Under the pieces are notes generated by a model. The model saw only the letters and a program-made list of their open reading frames with translations, had not been told where the DNA came from and made no database searches. DNA of 64,000 nt from Pseudomonas umsongensis. Its GTDB lineage: Bacteria > Pseudomonadota > Gammaproteobacteria > Pseudomonadales > Pseudomonadaceae. The number at the start of each line of letters is the position of its first letter. Position 1 is the stretch's first letter. This document shows, piece by piece, positions 8,059 through 17,536 of this stretch. The translations under genes were made by a program, and so were the position numbers. The stretch covers positions 1,488,001-1,552,000 of the forward strand of contig NZ_NIWU01000001.1 in NCBI RefSeq assembly GCF_002236105.1, read 5' to 3'.

Positions 8059-8808
8059 TCAAAGTCGTTGGCGCGCGTACTCGACTATATTGCCAAAGTA
8101 ATTCTCTCGACTTGCTTGCATGGCAATCGTGTACAACATCTCAAAACGTCTTTCCTTGCTATCGTCCAGATAATCAAACTCAACGCGCACCAGAAGTTTC
8201 TGGGCATCACTAATACATCCGATCATTTCGCATTGTTCATCATTAAGTTCCACGCAGGGTTCGACTTCGATGCTGCTCTGTTTCGTCAAGCAATTGCTTT
8301 GTAGCCATTGCGGCTGGTCGTCGCGATCAAGCCAACCCCAAAAGCAAGCGACTCGCAGGAACTCGGCGCGCTGTTCGGTGGTGAGGATGGAATTCACCAG
8401 CACGGGAAAGATTCGCGGATCGTAGAAACGCAACAAGCCAGCTTGTCCACCCCACTGCAGTTGGGACAGGGCTCGCAAGGCATGACTCAGTTCTTCAAAC
8501 GGCAGGTTCGAAATCAGAACCATCAGGCGAGCATCTGCTGCGCAGTGCTCGATGAGTTCTTCCAGCCAAGCCTTGTGCTGCCAAATAGTCAGGTCCAGGC
8601 GCATCAACAGCGGTGCCTGGTCCAGCAGGTTTTCCTCTGGTGTACCGGTGAACAATGAGAACCAAGGCACCTTGGGACTCAATTGCTGCAGCCCGGGAAC
8701 AGCGCATTTGCTCCACGTGGCTTGATCGAGCAAAAGATCAACTTCCTGTACTTCCGTTCTGGCGCACACCTGCTCGATCTGCTCCAGCCATGGGATAGGC
8801 AATTTCAT
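8059..8808 (-). CDS. DUF4123 T6SS effector adaptor/chaperone
   Basis: 249 residues, cytoplasmic, no signal peptide. The pattern matches DUF4123 adaptors: an N-terminal alpha/beta region (VDLLLDQA, PWFSLFTGTPEENLLDQAPLLMRLD), a central WGGQAGLLRFYDPRIFPVL block, then FWGWLDRDDQPQW. These proteins (Tap/TEC type) load a specific effector onto its VgrG. It lies 16 bases after VgrG and before the lipase/immunity block, the usual order for such modules. Because a dead lipase fragment begins immediately after its stop, its last residues may have been altered by that deletion. Its current client is presumably the intact Tle1. Confidence 0.85.
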   Translation of the reverse strand: MKLPIPWLEQIEQVCARTEVQEVDLLLDQATWSKCAVPGLQQLSPKVPWFSLFTGTPEENLLDQAPLLMRLDLTIWQHKAWLEELIEHCAADARLMVLISNLPFEELSHALRALSQLQWGGQAGLLRFYDPRIFPVLVNSILTTEQRAEFLRVACFWGWLDRDDQPQWLQSNCLTKQSSIEVEPCVELNDEQCEMIGCISDAQKLLVRVEFDYLDDSKERRFEMLYTIAMQASRENYFGNIVEYARQRL

Positions 8809-8824
8809 CTGTATATCTCCTCGA

Positions 8825-11221
8825 TCAGCCTTGGCGCATCAGCAAGCCAATGGCGTTTTTCCGAGCCTTTTGCAGGCACTCCTCGCACACCGACTTCGGC
8901 AGCTCCATCAACGGAAAACGCTGGCCGCCAGGCCCCTCCCAAACGTGCTGTCCTCTGGACAGTAGTTTGGTGGGGCTATCGAATAGAATTCCGTCGGTTG
9001 GGCTGAGGCGGATTAATGCTTCTCCGCTGCCGAGCGTGATGCCCTTCTTGGCCAACAACTGCAGCTCCCCCTGCACCGACTGCACGGTGATGTCCTGCTG
9101 GGCAATCAGGTTCATCAGGTCGCCGTGGGATTCGATTTCCAGTGGGCCCTCGCCGGAGACCAGGCGCATACCTTCGCGCTGGGCGAGCAGTGAGATGCCT
9201 TTTTTGGCGTGTGCCGACAGGCGCCGGTCGGCGGCGAGGTGGATGTCGTCACGGCTTTGCAGGTACATCCCGTCGCCACTGTTGAGCAGCAGACTGGCCG
9301 GTGTGACTGCGCCGATGCCGTCGGGGGCGCTCAAGAGGATGGCTGGGGCGGACAGGTCTTTGGCGTCCGCTTGTAGTTGCTGCAGACCGTCGATGGCGGG
9401 TGGTCGACTGTTATGGGCCTGGGCAATTTCCTGCCACTGGGCCATTTGTTGTCGGGCGCTTTCGATCTGGCGGGTGGCCGGCGCCATGGCGAGTACATCG
9501 TCAGCAGCCTGGGGCTGTTCATCGGCGCTGATGAACAACCCTTTGCCCGCGCGCAGCGCCCCCCAATCATCCGTCCTTAGCTCAAACCCCTCCCCGCGTT
9601 TTTTCTTCGTGGCATCCACCAAATGCCCCAGGTTCAGCTGGCTCTTGCCGCCATACTCGGTGCTGAGCTTGACGTGTTCCTCCCCGCGCAGGTCTTCCAT
9701 GCGCAGCTTGTTGTTCGCCGGTGTACGCAGCACGTTGCGTGTGTGGTCGCGCCTGCGCAGGGTCACGTGGTCCGGGTGTTCGCTGTCGTGCAGGGCGTGG
9801 GCGATGTAGGGGCGGTCGGGGTCGCCCTGTTCGAAGGCGATGGCCACTTCGGTGCCGCAGATCAGCGGCAGGTGCAGCCCAAAGGTGTCGCCGGCGTAGG
9901 CGCGCGCCTGGCGCAGCCACATGCTTTCTTCGCCGAGCTTCCACGGGTCGCGGTCGAACAGGAAGTTGACCTTGTAGCGGCCTTCGACGTCGATTTCGGC
10001 GTATTGATCGTGGGCTTCGCCACTGGTGACGCGGGCCGGGACGGTGCCGGCGATTTGGGGTTTCGGCGGCAGTGGCGGACGGAAGCACAGGGTTTCCGCA
10101 TAGGGCATGGCTTCAAAGCGGCACTCGAAGCTGGCATCGCGGGCGGCGCGGGTGCGCACGCCGATGATCGCGCAACGCGGGGTGAAGGCCTTGGGTGCGC
10201 CGCCGGTGACGGTCAGCACCTGACCCGGTGCGAGGGTGGCGCTGCTTGTGATGCCGCGAAGGCGGGTCTGCTCGTTGAGGTAGCGCTCGTGGCGCAAGCG
10301 CGCGTAGAAAAAACCGCTTTCGCTTGCCAGGCCTTCGTGCCGGTCATAGGCGTCGCCGAGCACGCGGTAGGGTTCGGCGTAGTGGTAGGCCTCGCCGTAG
10401 GTGATTTTCGCACCGCGGGTCTGGTCGACGTCGGCGTCGAGGTGGGCATTGGCGTCAAGGGGGTGGTAGGTGCGGATGTTGACGTTTTTTTCCACTACCT
10501 GGTGGTGGGTTTGCAGGCCCCACACGCCGTCCGCATCGCTGCTGCTGAGCCCCGCGGGCGAGTAGTACGGCAGCTCGACGTCGAACTGGTAGCCGCGCTG
10601 ACCATCGCAGAATTCCACGACGTCGATGTGCAGGCGTTGGTCGCTGGTGAGGCGGTACCAGATGCCGACCTCGGCCAGCAGCCGGCTGATGAAAGCCAGG
10701 TCGCTTTCACCGTACTGCATGACCTGCTCGCGCCGGGGGTAGTCACGCACCAGGCGGAACAGGAAGTCCTGGCCACGGAAGTCGTGGCGGCTGCGCAGGA
10801 TGCTTTCGACGATTTCCGGCACCGACTGATCCTGGTAGATGCGGTATTGCCGGCCGCGTTCAAGCAAGGCCAAACGCGGTTGCAGGATGAGTTCGTAGCG
10901 GGCTTCGTCACGGGAGGCGGACAGGCGCTTGAGGCCGGTGATCACGCCGTGCAGCGTGCGCAACGGTTTGACCTCGGGCACTTTCCAGGGCATCGGCGCG
11001 ACGTTCGATGACGCGGCGTGCAAGCTGAAAGAGGCGTCCTTGCCCAGCAGCTGTTCGGCTTCGAGATCGAGCTCGGCGCTGGTGAACTCTATCTCGTAGG
11101 TGAAGGGTTGGCTGAGGCGTTCTTCGCCGCGGAAGGCAAGGACATCGAGGCGGGTCTCGAGGTTGCGGACCCAGAGTTTATGGCGGCTGTGGTTGAAGAA
11201 AACGGTTGGTGCGGTGCTCAT
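8825..11221 (-). CDS. vgrG: T6SS spike protein VgrG with C-terminal DUF2345
   Basis: 798 residues. The N-terminal gp27-like part (FRGEERLSQPFTYEIEF, LHGVITG, YELILQPRLALLE, SVPEIVESIL, REQVMQYGESDLAFISRLLAEVGIWY) is followed by the gp5 OB-fold (YAEIDVEGRYKVNFLFDRD; LRQARAYAGDTFGLHLPLICGTEVAIAFEQGDPDRPYI) and a DUF2345-type beta region (MYLQSRDDIHLAADRR; GDLMNLIAQQDITVQSVQGELQLLAKKGITL). It ends in a short tail with a CxxC (VCEECLQKARKNAIGLLMRQG). It forms the trimeric puncturing spike and carries cargo. It is the first gene of the island, with 283 bases before the next gene that could hold the promoter; I see no clear promoter motif. Confidence 0.95.
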   Translation of the reverse strand: MSTAPTVFFNHSRHKLWVRNLETRLDVLAFRGEERLSQPFTYEIEFTSAELDLEAEQLLGKDASFSLHAASSNVAPMPWKVPEVKPLRTLHGVITGLKRLSASRDEARYELILQPRLALLERGRQYRIYQDQSVPEIVESILRSRHDFRGQDFLFRLVRDYPRREQVMQYGESDLAFISRLLAEVGIWYRLTSDQRLHIDVVEFCDGQRGYQFDVELPYYSPAGLSSSDADGVWGLQTHHQVVEKNVNIRTYHPLDANAHLDADVDQTRGAKITYGEAYHYAEPYRVLGDAYDRHEGLASESGFFYARLRHERYLNEQTRLRGITSSATLAPGQVLTVTGGAPKAFTPRCAIIGVRTRAARDASFECRFEAMPYAETLCFRPPLPPKPQIAGTVPARVTSGEAHDQYAEIDVEGRYKVNFLFDRDPWKLGEESMWLRQARAYAGDTFGLHLPLICGTEVAIAFEQGDPDRPYIAHALHDSEHPDHVTLRRRDHTRNVLRTPANNKLRMEDLRGEEHVKLSTEYGGKSQLNLGHLVDATKKKRGEGFELRTDDWGALRAGKGLFISADEQPQAADDVLAMAPATRQIESARQQMAQWQEIAQAHNSRPPAIDGLQQLQADAKDLSAPAILLSAPDGIGAVTPASLLLNSGDGMYLQSRDDIHLAADRRLSAHAKKGISLLAQREGMRLVSGEGPLEIESHGDLMNLIAQQDITVQSVQGELQLLAKKGITLGSGEALIRLSPTDGILFDSPTKLLSRGQHVWEGPGGQRFPLMELPKSVCEECLQKARKNAIGLLMRQG

Positions 11222-11450
11222 GTACAGACCTCCCTGAGAGCATACGGGGAGGCTTCATTTCCATCCCTCGTTCAAGTGCTCGACAGCTTTAGGGAAGCTG
11301 ACACGTGCTGAAAATAAGACGTTTCCTTTTTGTGCGTAGGACGCGTCTTTGATTGGTGTAATTGATATGTAGGAGTTTTCCCGCTCTTGGCGCCAGGCTT
11401 CTCTGCCGCCACCATCCCCGCGATAGCAGCGTAGCTGATTGTCAGGCCCT

Positions 11451-11476
11451 CATCGCGGGCAAGCCCGCTCCCACAG
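11451..11476. repeat. REP-type hairpin (single)
   Basis: A GCGGGC...GCCCGC stem followed by TCCCACAG, the core of Pseudomonas REP elements. It lies between vgrG and the GntR regulator, in a 283-base gap where no gene is seen. Confidence 0.7.
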
Positions 11477-11504
11477 ATTGCATCTGCAGATTCAGACCGG
11501 CTGG

Positions 11505-12194
11505 TTACACCTCAATCAGATGCTTGAGCGGGTTGTAGCTACTTTTCAAGGTCGCCGCCACATCCAGAATCGCCTTCTCGATGCCATTCAAATGGATGCA
11601 CGTCAGCTCGATCGCCGCGCTCTGGTTGCCCGCCTCGATGTACTCGATCAAACGCAGGTGTTCGTCATCGCGGCAGGCTTCGTGGCTGTCGTCATCGAGC
11701 GCGGCGGCGTACAGCGAGGCCCGGGAGATCAGCTTCTGGAACCAGTCGAGCAACACCGGGTTGTTCAGGCTGCGGGCCAGCTTGATGTGGAATTCGCCGA
11801 GCAGGTGGATCAACCGTTCGTGGTCACCGTTGCGATGCGCTTCATCCTCGAGCAGCAAGTGATCGCGCAAATCCCGGGTCACCGCCGTATCGCGCCGGCG
11901 ACACAATTCACTGACGATGCCGATCTCGACCAGGCGCCGGGTTTCGAACAACGAGCGGATCTCTTCGTCGCTCGGAAGCGACACCGACGCACCTTTATTG
12001 GGCTCGGTGGTGACCAGTCCATCGGCTTCCAATTGCTTGAGCGCGGCACGAACTGACGTACGGCTGACATTGAAAAGTTCGGCCAACGAAGCCTCGCCCA
12101 GCTTCATGCCGGGACGTAGCGAGCGTTTGCTGATCGCCTCGTAAACCCCTTGGTAGACGCGATCCACCGTGGTTTCCAGTTTCTTTTCCGCCAT
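11505..12194 (-). CDS. GntR-family (FadR subfamily, FCD domain) transcriptional regulator
   Basis: 229 residues. N-terminal winged helix (GMKLGEASLAELFNVSRTSVRAALKQLEADGLVTTEPNKGASV, residues about 28-75) and an all-helical FCD ligand domain with the metal/ligand residues D...H...H (LGEFHIKLARSLNNP; DDEHLRLIEYIEAGN). FCD regulators bind carboxylate-like ligands and usually repress neighbouring catabolic genes. It is transcribed divergently from the importer/amidohydrolase operon starting at 12335, with a 140-base shared intergenic region, so it is the likely regulator of that operon. No operator could be assigned with confidence. Confidence 0.88.
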   Translation of the reverse strand: MAEKKLETTVDRVYQGVYEAISKRSLRPGMKLGEASLAELFNVSRTSVRAALKQLEADGLVTTEPNKGASVSLPSDEEIRSLFETRRLVEIGIVSELCRRRDTAVTRDLRDHLLLEDEAHRNGDHERLIHLLGEFHIKLARSLNNPVLLDWFQKLISRASLYAAALDDDSHEACRDDEHLRLIEYIEAGNQSAAIELTCIHLNGIEKAILDVAATLKSSYNPLKHLIEV

Positions 12195-12334
12195 TCGAAG
12201 ACTCCTTCAGTGCTGTGCAACCGGCCCCAGGCGAATCAACAGCCTTGAAAAAGGGGGTTGCACGAGCAGGTTAATCCGGGTATTCCTAAATTGCATCCAG
12301 ATTTTGCATACAATAATTAGAGGAATGCACCATT

Positions 12335-13417
12335 ATGGGTCATCCAGTTGCAATCGAAGTGCGTAATGTCTCCAAGCGGTATTCCGACGATCCAGGGCTG
12401 GCACCCGCTCTGGACAACGTTTCAGTCGACATTGCCGATAACGAGTTCTTCACACTGCTCGGCCCTTCCGGCTGTGGCAAGACCACTTTACTGCGCACCA
12501 TCGCCGGCTTCGAGCATGTCAGCGAGGGTGAGATTCGCCTCGCCGGTGAACCGGTCAACGAACTGCCGCCGTTCAAGCGCCGGGTCAACACGGTGTTCCA
12601 GAGTTACGCGCTGTTTCCGCACATGAGTGTTGCGCAGAATATCGCCTTCGGCCTCGAGATGCAGGGTCTTGATCGCACGCTGATCGCGCAGCGGGTCGAT
12701 GAAATGCTGGCGCTGGTGCAAATGCAGCACCTGGCCAAGCGCAAACCCGCCGAATTGTCCGGCGGCCAGCAGCAACGGGTGGCTCTGGCACGGGCCCTGG
12801 CGCCGAAACCGAAAGTGCTGTTGCTGGACGAGCCGCTGTCGGCGCTGGACCTCAAGCTGCGCAAGGAAATGCAGGTCGAACTCAAGCGAGTGCAGAAGGA
12901 AGCCGGGATTACCTTCATTTTCGTCACCCACGATCAGGAAGAAGCCTTGACCCTGTCCGATCGCATTGCGGTGATGTCCGCCGGCAAGATCCTGCAGGTC
13001 GGCACGCCCAATGACATTTACGAACGGCCGCAGCATCAGTTCGTCGCGCAGTTCATTGGCGATATCAACTTCCTGCCCGGCCACCTCAAGCGCGGCCAGC
13101 ACAATGAAAACCTGTTCGTGCCCAACGGCATGCCGGTGGAAATCCCCTGCCTGCCTCAAGGCATCGACGGCAAGGTGCAACTGGCATTCCGCCCGGAACG
13201 TTCACAACTGGTGGACCCGGCGCAACCGCACCACCTGCGCGGCGTGATCGAAGCCGTGCTGTACGTCGGCACCGCGACCTTGTACCAGTGCCGCCTGAAC
13301 AACGACATCAAGGTGATGCTGCGGGAGAACAACGAGGGCCTCAATCGCAACCGTGGCGTCGGTGATCGGGTGGCGGTCAACCTGCCCCCCCACGCCTGCC
13401 TGTTGATGGAGGCTTGA
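12335..13417 (+). CDS. PotA-type ABC importer ATP-binding subunit
   Basis: 360 residues. Walker A GPSGCGKTT (about 43-51), Q-loop VFQSYALFPHM, signature LSGGQQQR, Walker B VLLLDEPLSALD, switch His in VTHDQEEAL, then a TOBE-like C-terminal domain. It energises uptake through the two permeases that follow. Closest in type to spermidine/putrescine-class ATPases (COG3842). First gene of a seven-gene operon; the next gene starts one base after its stop. Alternative ATG at 12324 is out of frame. Confidence 0.92.
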   Translation: MGHPVAIEVRNVSKRYSDDPGLAPALDNVSVDIADNEFFTLLGPSGCGKTTLLRTIAGFEHVSEGEIRLAGEPVNELPPFKRRVNTVFQSYALFPHMSVAQNIAFGLEMQGLDRTLIAQRVDEMLALVQMQHLAKRKPAELSGGQQQRVALARALAPKPKVLLLDEPLSALDLKLRKEMQVELKRVQKEAGITFIFVTHDQEEALTLSDRIAVMSAGKILQVGTPNDIYERPQHQFVAQFIGDINFLPGHLKRGQHNENLFVPNGMPVEIPCLPQGIDGKVQLAFRPERSQLVDPAQPHHLRGVIEAVLYVGTATLYQCRLNNDIKVMLRENNEGLNRNRGVGDRVAVNLPPHACLLMEA

Positions 13418-13418
13418 G

Positions 13419-14336
13419 ATGAGCGTCAGCAGCACTTCCCCAGCCCTCAACCGCGCGCTGTTGCTCAGCCCGGTGGTCCTGACCCTGCTGGCCCTGATCG
13501 CCATTCCGTTGGGCATCATGGGCTACATCAGCCTGCTACCGCGCAACGTCTATGGCGGCGTCGACTGGCAGGCCGACTGGCAATTGCAAAGCTACGTGCA
13601 GCTGTTTTTCCAGGAAGGTTTCGATGGCGAACTGGAGCTCAACTGGGTCTACGCCCAGGCGCTGTTGCGCTCGGTGTTCCAGGCCGGTGGGACCACGGTA
13701 TTGTGTTTCCTGTTCGGCTTTCCAGTGGCGCTGTGGATGTCGAGCCTGACCCCGCGTCGGCGCAACCTGATGGTGTTGCTGATCACCATCCCGTTCTGGA
13801 CCAACCTGCTGATCCGCAACTACGCCTGGTTGATCATCCTGCGCGAACAGGGCTGGGTCGCCCAGAGCCTCAACGCACTGCTCCCCAGTGCTGGCGGCAT
13901 CACCCTGCTCTACAACGACTTCGCGGTCAGCGTCGGGCTGGTCTACAGCTTCCTGCCGTTCATGATCCTGCCGATTTACTCGACCCTGGAAAAACTCGAC
14001 TGGCGTTTGGTGGAAGCCGCTTATGACCTGGGCGCCAATCGCTGGCACGCACTGCGGCGGATCATCCTGCCGCTGTCGATGCCAGGGGTGATTGCCGGTT
14101 CCCTGTTGGTGTTCGTGCCGAGCCTGGGAGCCTTTATCACCCCGGCGATTCTCGGCGGCGGCAAGACCCTGATGATCGGCAACCTGATCCAGCAACAGTT
14201 CGGCACCGCGCGCAACTGGCCCCTGGGCAGTTCGCTGTCGTTCCTGCTGCTGGGGATTTTGCTGCTGTCCCTGGTGCTCTACGCCCTGTATAGCCGCAGC
14301 GCCGCCAAAACTCTTCGTCGGGGAGCTACCGCATGA
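13419..14336 (+). CDS. PotB-type ABC importer permease
   Basis: 305 residues with six or so membrane segments and the cytoplasmic EAA loop (EAAYDLGANRWHALRRIILPLSMPGVIAGSLLV) that docks on the ATPase. The first hydrophobic segment (LLLSPVVLTLLALIAIPLGIMGYISLL) precedes a periplasmic stretch. Type I permease of the polyamine class. Start ATG follows the ATPase stop by one base with an upstream GGAGG; its stop overlaps the next permease by ATGA. Confidence 0.92.
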   Translation: MSVSSTSPALNRALLLSPVVLTLLALIAIPLGIMGYISLLPRNVYGGVDWQADWQLQSYVQLFFQEGFDGELELNWVYAQALLRSVFQAGGTTVLCFLFGFPVALWMSSLTPRRRNLMVLLITIPFWTNLLIRNYAWLIILREQGWVAQSLNALLPSAGGITLLYNDFAVSVGLVYSFLPFMILPIYSTLEKLDWRLVEAAYDLGANRWHALRRIILPLSMPGVIAGSLLVFVPSLGAFITPAILGGGKTLMIGNLIQQQFGTARNWPLGSSLSFLLLGILLLSLVLYALYSRSAAKTLRRGATA

Positions 14337-15121
14337 TCGCCCTGCACCTGAAAAAACTGCCAATGACCCGGGAAGTCAGCCTGCTGATCCTGGCCTACCT
14401 GTACCTGCCGATCTTCGTGTTGATCGCCTACAGCTTCAACGCCAACCGCTCGGCGACGGTGTGGACCGAGTTCTCGTTCGCCTGGTACGGGCGGATTTTG
14501 GCCAACCCGTCTATCCAGACCGCCGCGCTGAACTCGATCATCGTCGCCGGCATCGCCACGGTCTGTGCCACGGCGATTGCCTTGCTCGCGGCGCTGGCGA
14601 CCTACCGGCCGTTCTACGGCCAGAAGATGGTCGAAGGGGGGATCAACCTGCCGCTGATCCTGCCGGAGATCGTCACCGCGGTGGCCACCCTGCTGCTGTT
14701 CATGGCGCTGGGGATCAAGCTGGGGTTGCTGACGGTGATCGTCGCGCACATCGGCTTCTGCATTCCCTTCGCCTACCTGCCGATTCGCGCGCGGCTCAAT
14801 GACCTGGACAAGAGCCTGCTGGAAGCGGCGAACGACCTGTACGCCAACCCGTGGCAGGTGTTTCGCCGGGTGACGCTGCCGCTGTTGTGGCCGGCGGTGC
14901 TGTCCGGGTCGGTGCTGGCGTTCGTGGTCAGCCTCGACGATTTCATCATGACCTTCTTCGTCGCCGGCCCCGGTTCGACCACCTTGCCGGTGTACATCTT
15001 CTCCGCGATCAAGGCCGGCGTGACGCCGGAGATCAACGCGATCTCGACCCTGATGCTGGTGATTTCCATCGTGCTGGTGGTGCTGGCCTTCTGGCTGGGA
15101 CAGCGCGGTAAACAACAATGA
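14333..15121 (+). CDS. PotC-type ABC importer permease
   Basis: 262 residues, six predicted membrane segments, EAA loop EAANDLYANPWQVFRRVTLPLLWPAVLSG. Together with the preceding permease it forms the heterodimeric channel. The C-terminal segment AISTLMLVISIVLVVLAFWLG is typical of PotC. Overlaps the upstream gene by 4 bases; its stop overlaps an ATG at 15118, though the binding protein more likely starts at 15139. Confidence 0.92.
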   Translation: MIALHLKKLPMTREVSLLILAYLYLPIFVLIAYSFNANRSATVWTEFSFAWYGRILANPSIQTAALNSIIVAGIATVCATAIALLAALATYRPFYGQKMVEGGINLPLILPEIVTAVATLLLFMALGIKLGLLTVIVAHIGFCIPFAYLPIRARLNDLDKSLLEAANDLYANPWQVFRRVTLPLLWPAVLSGSVLAFVVSLDDFIMTFFVAGPGSTTLPVYIFSAIKAGVTPEINAISTLMLVISIVLVVLAFWLGQRGKQQ

Positions 15122-15138
15122 GCCTGGAGTGTTCGTCC

Positions 15139-16191
15139 ATGAAAGTGAAAAGCCTGCGTTTCGCCGTTGCCAGTCTGGCCCTGAGCTGCTTCACCGCATT
15201 CAGCGCCCACGCCGCCGAGCCCAAGGAGCTGTTCTTCTACAACTGGACCGATTACTACCCGGTCGAGCTGTTGGCCAAGTTCGAAAAGGAGACCGGGATC
15301 AAGGTCACCATGGACGGCTACGACAGCAACGAAACCCTGTTGGCCAAATTGCAGGCCGGTGGTGCGGCGTATGACGTGATCGTGCCGTCGCAGTCGATCA
15401 TGCGCACCTTGATCAACCAGGACCTGCTGCTGCAAATCGACGCCTCGACCCTGCCCAACTTCCAGTACGTCAAGCCGGCGTTCCGCGACCCAAGCTTCGA
15501 CCCTGGCCGCAAATTCTCGGCACCGTACCTGTGGGGCAGCACCGGGTTCTCCTATGACAGCGCGCGGGTGCCTGGCGGCAAGCTGGACGATTCGTGGAAA
15601 GAGTTCTTCGAACCACGCAAGGAACTGCAAGGGCAGCTGGCTGCCCTCGACACCTCCAGCAGCGTGATCAACGCCGCCAGTCATTACCTGAACGTCGACG
15701 AATGCACGGAAAACCCGCAGGACGCCAAGCGCATTCTCGAACTGCTGCAAAAACAGAAACCCTTCCTGAAGATGTACAGCTCGGACAACACCGTCGACCG
15801 CATGGCTTCCGGTGAAGTGATCATGATGCAGAACTGGAACGGCTCCACCGCCCGGGCCACCTTGCAGAAGAGCACCATCAAGTACGTGTATCCGAAAGAA
15901 GGCCTGGCGATGTTCCAGGACAACTTCGCCGTGCCGAAAAGCGCACCGCACCCCGGCAACGCGAAGATCTTCATCGACTGGATGATGAAACCGGAAAACG
16001 CCGCCGCCGTGTCCAACGCCATTGCCTACGCCAACGGCATCCAGAGCGACAAGCTGATCGATGCCAAGTGGCGAGTCATGGACGCCATCAACATGCCCGA
16101 CGAATTCGCCTCGCGCCTGCGCCCGGAGAAGGAATGCAGCAACAAGGCGCGTGAGCTGCAGGACCGCATTTGGGCGAAGCTCAAGGGCTGA
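15139..16191 (+). CDS. PotD/PotF-type periplasmic solute-binding protein
   Basis: 350 residues from ATG 15139, chosen because GGAG lies just upstream and a clean signal peptide follows (MKVKSLRFAVASLALSCFTAFSAHAAE). The mature N-terminus ELFFYNWTDYYPVELLAKFE is characteristic of spermidine/putrescine-class binding proteins. It captures the substrate for the importer. The class also binds many non-polyamine compounds, so substrate cannot be assigned; the amidohydrolases downstream suggest a cyclic or amide-containing nitrogen compound (inference). Confidence 0.9.
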   Translation: MKVKSLRFAVASLALSCFTAFSAHAAEPKELFFYNWTDYYPVELLAKFEKETGIKVTMDGYDSNETLLAKLQAGGAAYDVIVPSQSIMRTLINQDLLLQIDASTLPNFQYVKPAFRDPSFDPGRKFSAPYLWGSTGFSYDSARVPGGKLDDSWKEFFEPRKELQGQLAALDTSSSVINAASHYLNVDECTENPQDAKRILELLQKQKPFLKMYSSDNTVDRMASGEVIMMQNWNGSTARATLQKSTIKYVYPKEGLAMFQDNFAVPKSAPHPGNAKIFIDWMMKPENAAAVSNAIAYANGIQSDKLIDAKWRVMDAINMPDEFASRLRPEKECSNKARELQDRIWAKLKG

Positions 16192-16210
16192 TCCGAAACC
16201 GAGTCGCGGC

Positions 16211-16302
16211 TTCGCGAGCAGGCTCGCTCCCACAGGGTTCGGGGGTTACCCCAGATTCTGTGTCCCACATAAAACCACTGTGGGAGCGAGCCTGCTCGCG
16301 AA
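16211..16302. repeat. REP doublet (inverted pair)
   Basis: Two 25-base arms, TTCGCGAGCAGGCTCGCTCC and its inverted partner GGAGCGAGCCTGCTCGCGAA each extended by CACAG/CTGTG, face each other around a 42-base spacer. It sits between the binding-protein gene and the first amidohydrolase, inside the operon. Confidence 0.9.
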
Positions 16303-16339
16303 GAGGCCCGCCCAAACAACACAGAATTTGAGGTATGCA

Positions 16340-17536
16340 ATGACCCAACCCCGCTGGCTGCGCAACGTGCGCCCCTACGGCGCCCCCGCCGAAGACCTGC
16401 TGATCGAGAACGGCCGGTTCAGCCAACGCCGTCCCGCTTCGAACGAAGCCTTGTCGGCCACCGACATCGACGGCCAAAACCAGCTGCTGACCCCCGCCCT
16501 GGTGGAAAGCCACGTGCACCTGGACAAAACCCTCTGGGGCCAGCCCTGGCGCCCGAACAGCGCAGGTCCCACCCTCAAGGACTACATCGCCAACGAGCGG
16601 CGCATCCTGCGCGAAGTCACCGTACCGATCGCGCAACGCGCCGGTGCCCTGCTGGAAAACTGCATCGCCCGCGGCTCGCTGACCCTGCGCTGCCACGTCG
16701 ATATCGATCCGGAATTCGGCCTGCGCCATGTCGAAGCCATGCAGCAACTGCAGGAACAATACCGCGACCTGATCGACCTGCAACTGGTGGTATTCCCGCA
16801 AACCGGCCTGATCAGCCGCCCCGGCACCGTCGAACTGATGCGCGAAGCCATGGCCCTGGGCGTCGAGAACGTCGGCGGCCTTGACCCGTGTGGCATCGAC
16901 AACGACCCGATCGCGCAACTCGACTTTGTGTTCAAACTGGCCAGCGAGTTCGACCGTGGCGTCGACATTCACCTGCACGACAAGGGTGAGCTGGGCCTGT
17001 GGCAGATCGCCCTGATCGCCGATTACACCCAGCGCTTCGGTCTTCAAGACCGGGTGATGATCAGTCATGCCTATTGCCTGGGGATGTTGCCGTGGAGCCA
17101 GGTCAAACCGGTGGCTGAACGCCTGGCAATATTGGGCATTTCGCTGATGAGTTCGGCGCCGGCCGATTGCGCGGTGCCGCCGTTCCTGGCGTTGCGCGAG
17201 GTTGGCGTGAATGTGTGCCTGGGTTCGGACGGCATCCGCGACGCCTGGTCGCCCATGGGCAACGGCGACATGCTGGAGCGGGCGATGTTGCTGGCGTTTC
17301 GTTTCGATCTGAACAAGGACGAAGAACTGGCGGCGGCATTTGAGGCGGCGACGGTCAATGGTGCCCGGGCGCTGGGTCATGACGGTGTTGGCCTGGAGAT
17401 TGGCCAACCGGCGAACTTCCTGTTGATGCCCGTGCAGACGTTGGGCGAAGCCGTGGTTTCACGGCCACCGCGCGAGGTCTATCGCGGCGGGCAGTTGATC
17501 GCTTCCGGCGGTCGTTTACTGGAAAGTCGTTTGTGA
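16340..17536 (+). CDS. Cytosine-deaminase-like amidohydrolase
   Basis: 398 residues from ATG 16340. TIM-barrel metal hydrolase of the CodA/AtzC branch: metal-binding HxH in ALVESHVHLDKTLWG (about residue 59), strand-5/6 residues in VDIHLHDKGELG and ISHAYCLG, and the catalytic Asp in GSDGIRDAWSPMGNGDML. These enzymes hydrolytically deaminate or open N-heterocycles. The residue usually Glu after the barrel His reads Asp here, a conservative change. The gene follows the importer genes after a REP doublet and overlaps the next gene by GTGA. The substrate is probably what the importer brings in. Confidence 0.85.
   Translation: MTQPRWLRNVRPYGAPAEDLLIENGRFSQRRPASNEALSATDIDGQNQLLTPALVESHVHLDKTLWGQPWRPNSAGPTLKDYIANERRILREVTVPIAQRAGALLENCIARGSLTLRCHVDIDPEFGLRHVEAMQQLQEQYRDLIDLQLVVFPQTGLISRPGTVELMREAMALGVENVGGLDPCGIDNDPIAQLDFVFKLASEFDRGVDIHLHDKGELGLWQIALIADYTQRFGLQDRVMISHAYCLGMLPWSQVKPVAERLAILGISLMSSAPADCAVPPFLALREVGVNVCLGSDGIRDAWSPMGNGDMLERAMLLAFRFDLNKDEELAAAFEAATVNGARALGHDGVGLEIGQPANFLLMPVQTLGEAVVSRPPREVYRGGQLIASGGRLLESRL

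Noticed and set aside
7918..8304. 128-codon plus-strand frame across the lipase relic and DUF4123 end
   Set aside because: The opposite strand encodes recognisable lipase and DUF4123 sequence in this interval.
9623..11011. 462-codon plus-strand frame inside vgrG
   Set aside because: No family motif; vgrG on the other strand is unambiguous.
12195..12334. Operator for the FCD regulator around ATTGCATCCAGATTTTGCATACAAT
   Set aside because: Only imperfect repeats are visible and they do not fit a clear FadR-type palindrome, so no site was assigned.
14773..16233. 486-codon minus-strand frame opposite the permease and binding-protein genes
   Set aside because: Low-complexity shadow translation; forward genes have clear family motifs.
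16211..16302. REP doublets as CRISPR repeats
   Set aside because: Each site has only one inverted pair; there are no regularly spaced direct repeats and no cas genes in the window.
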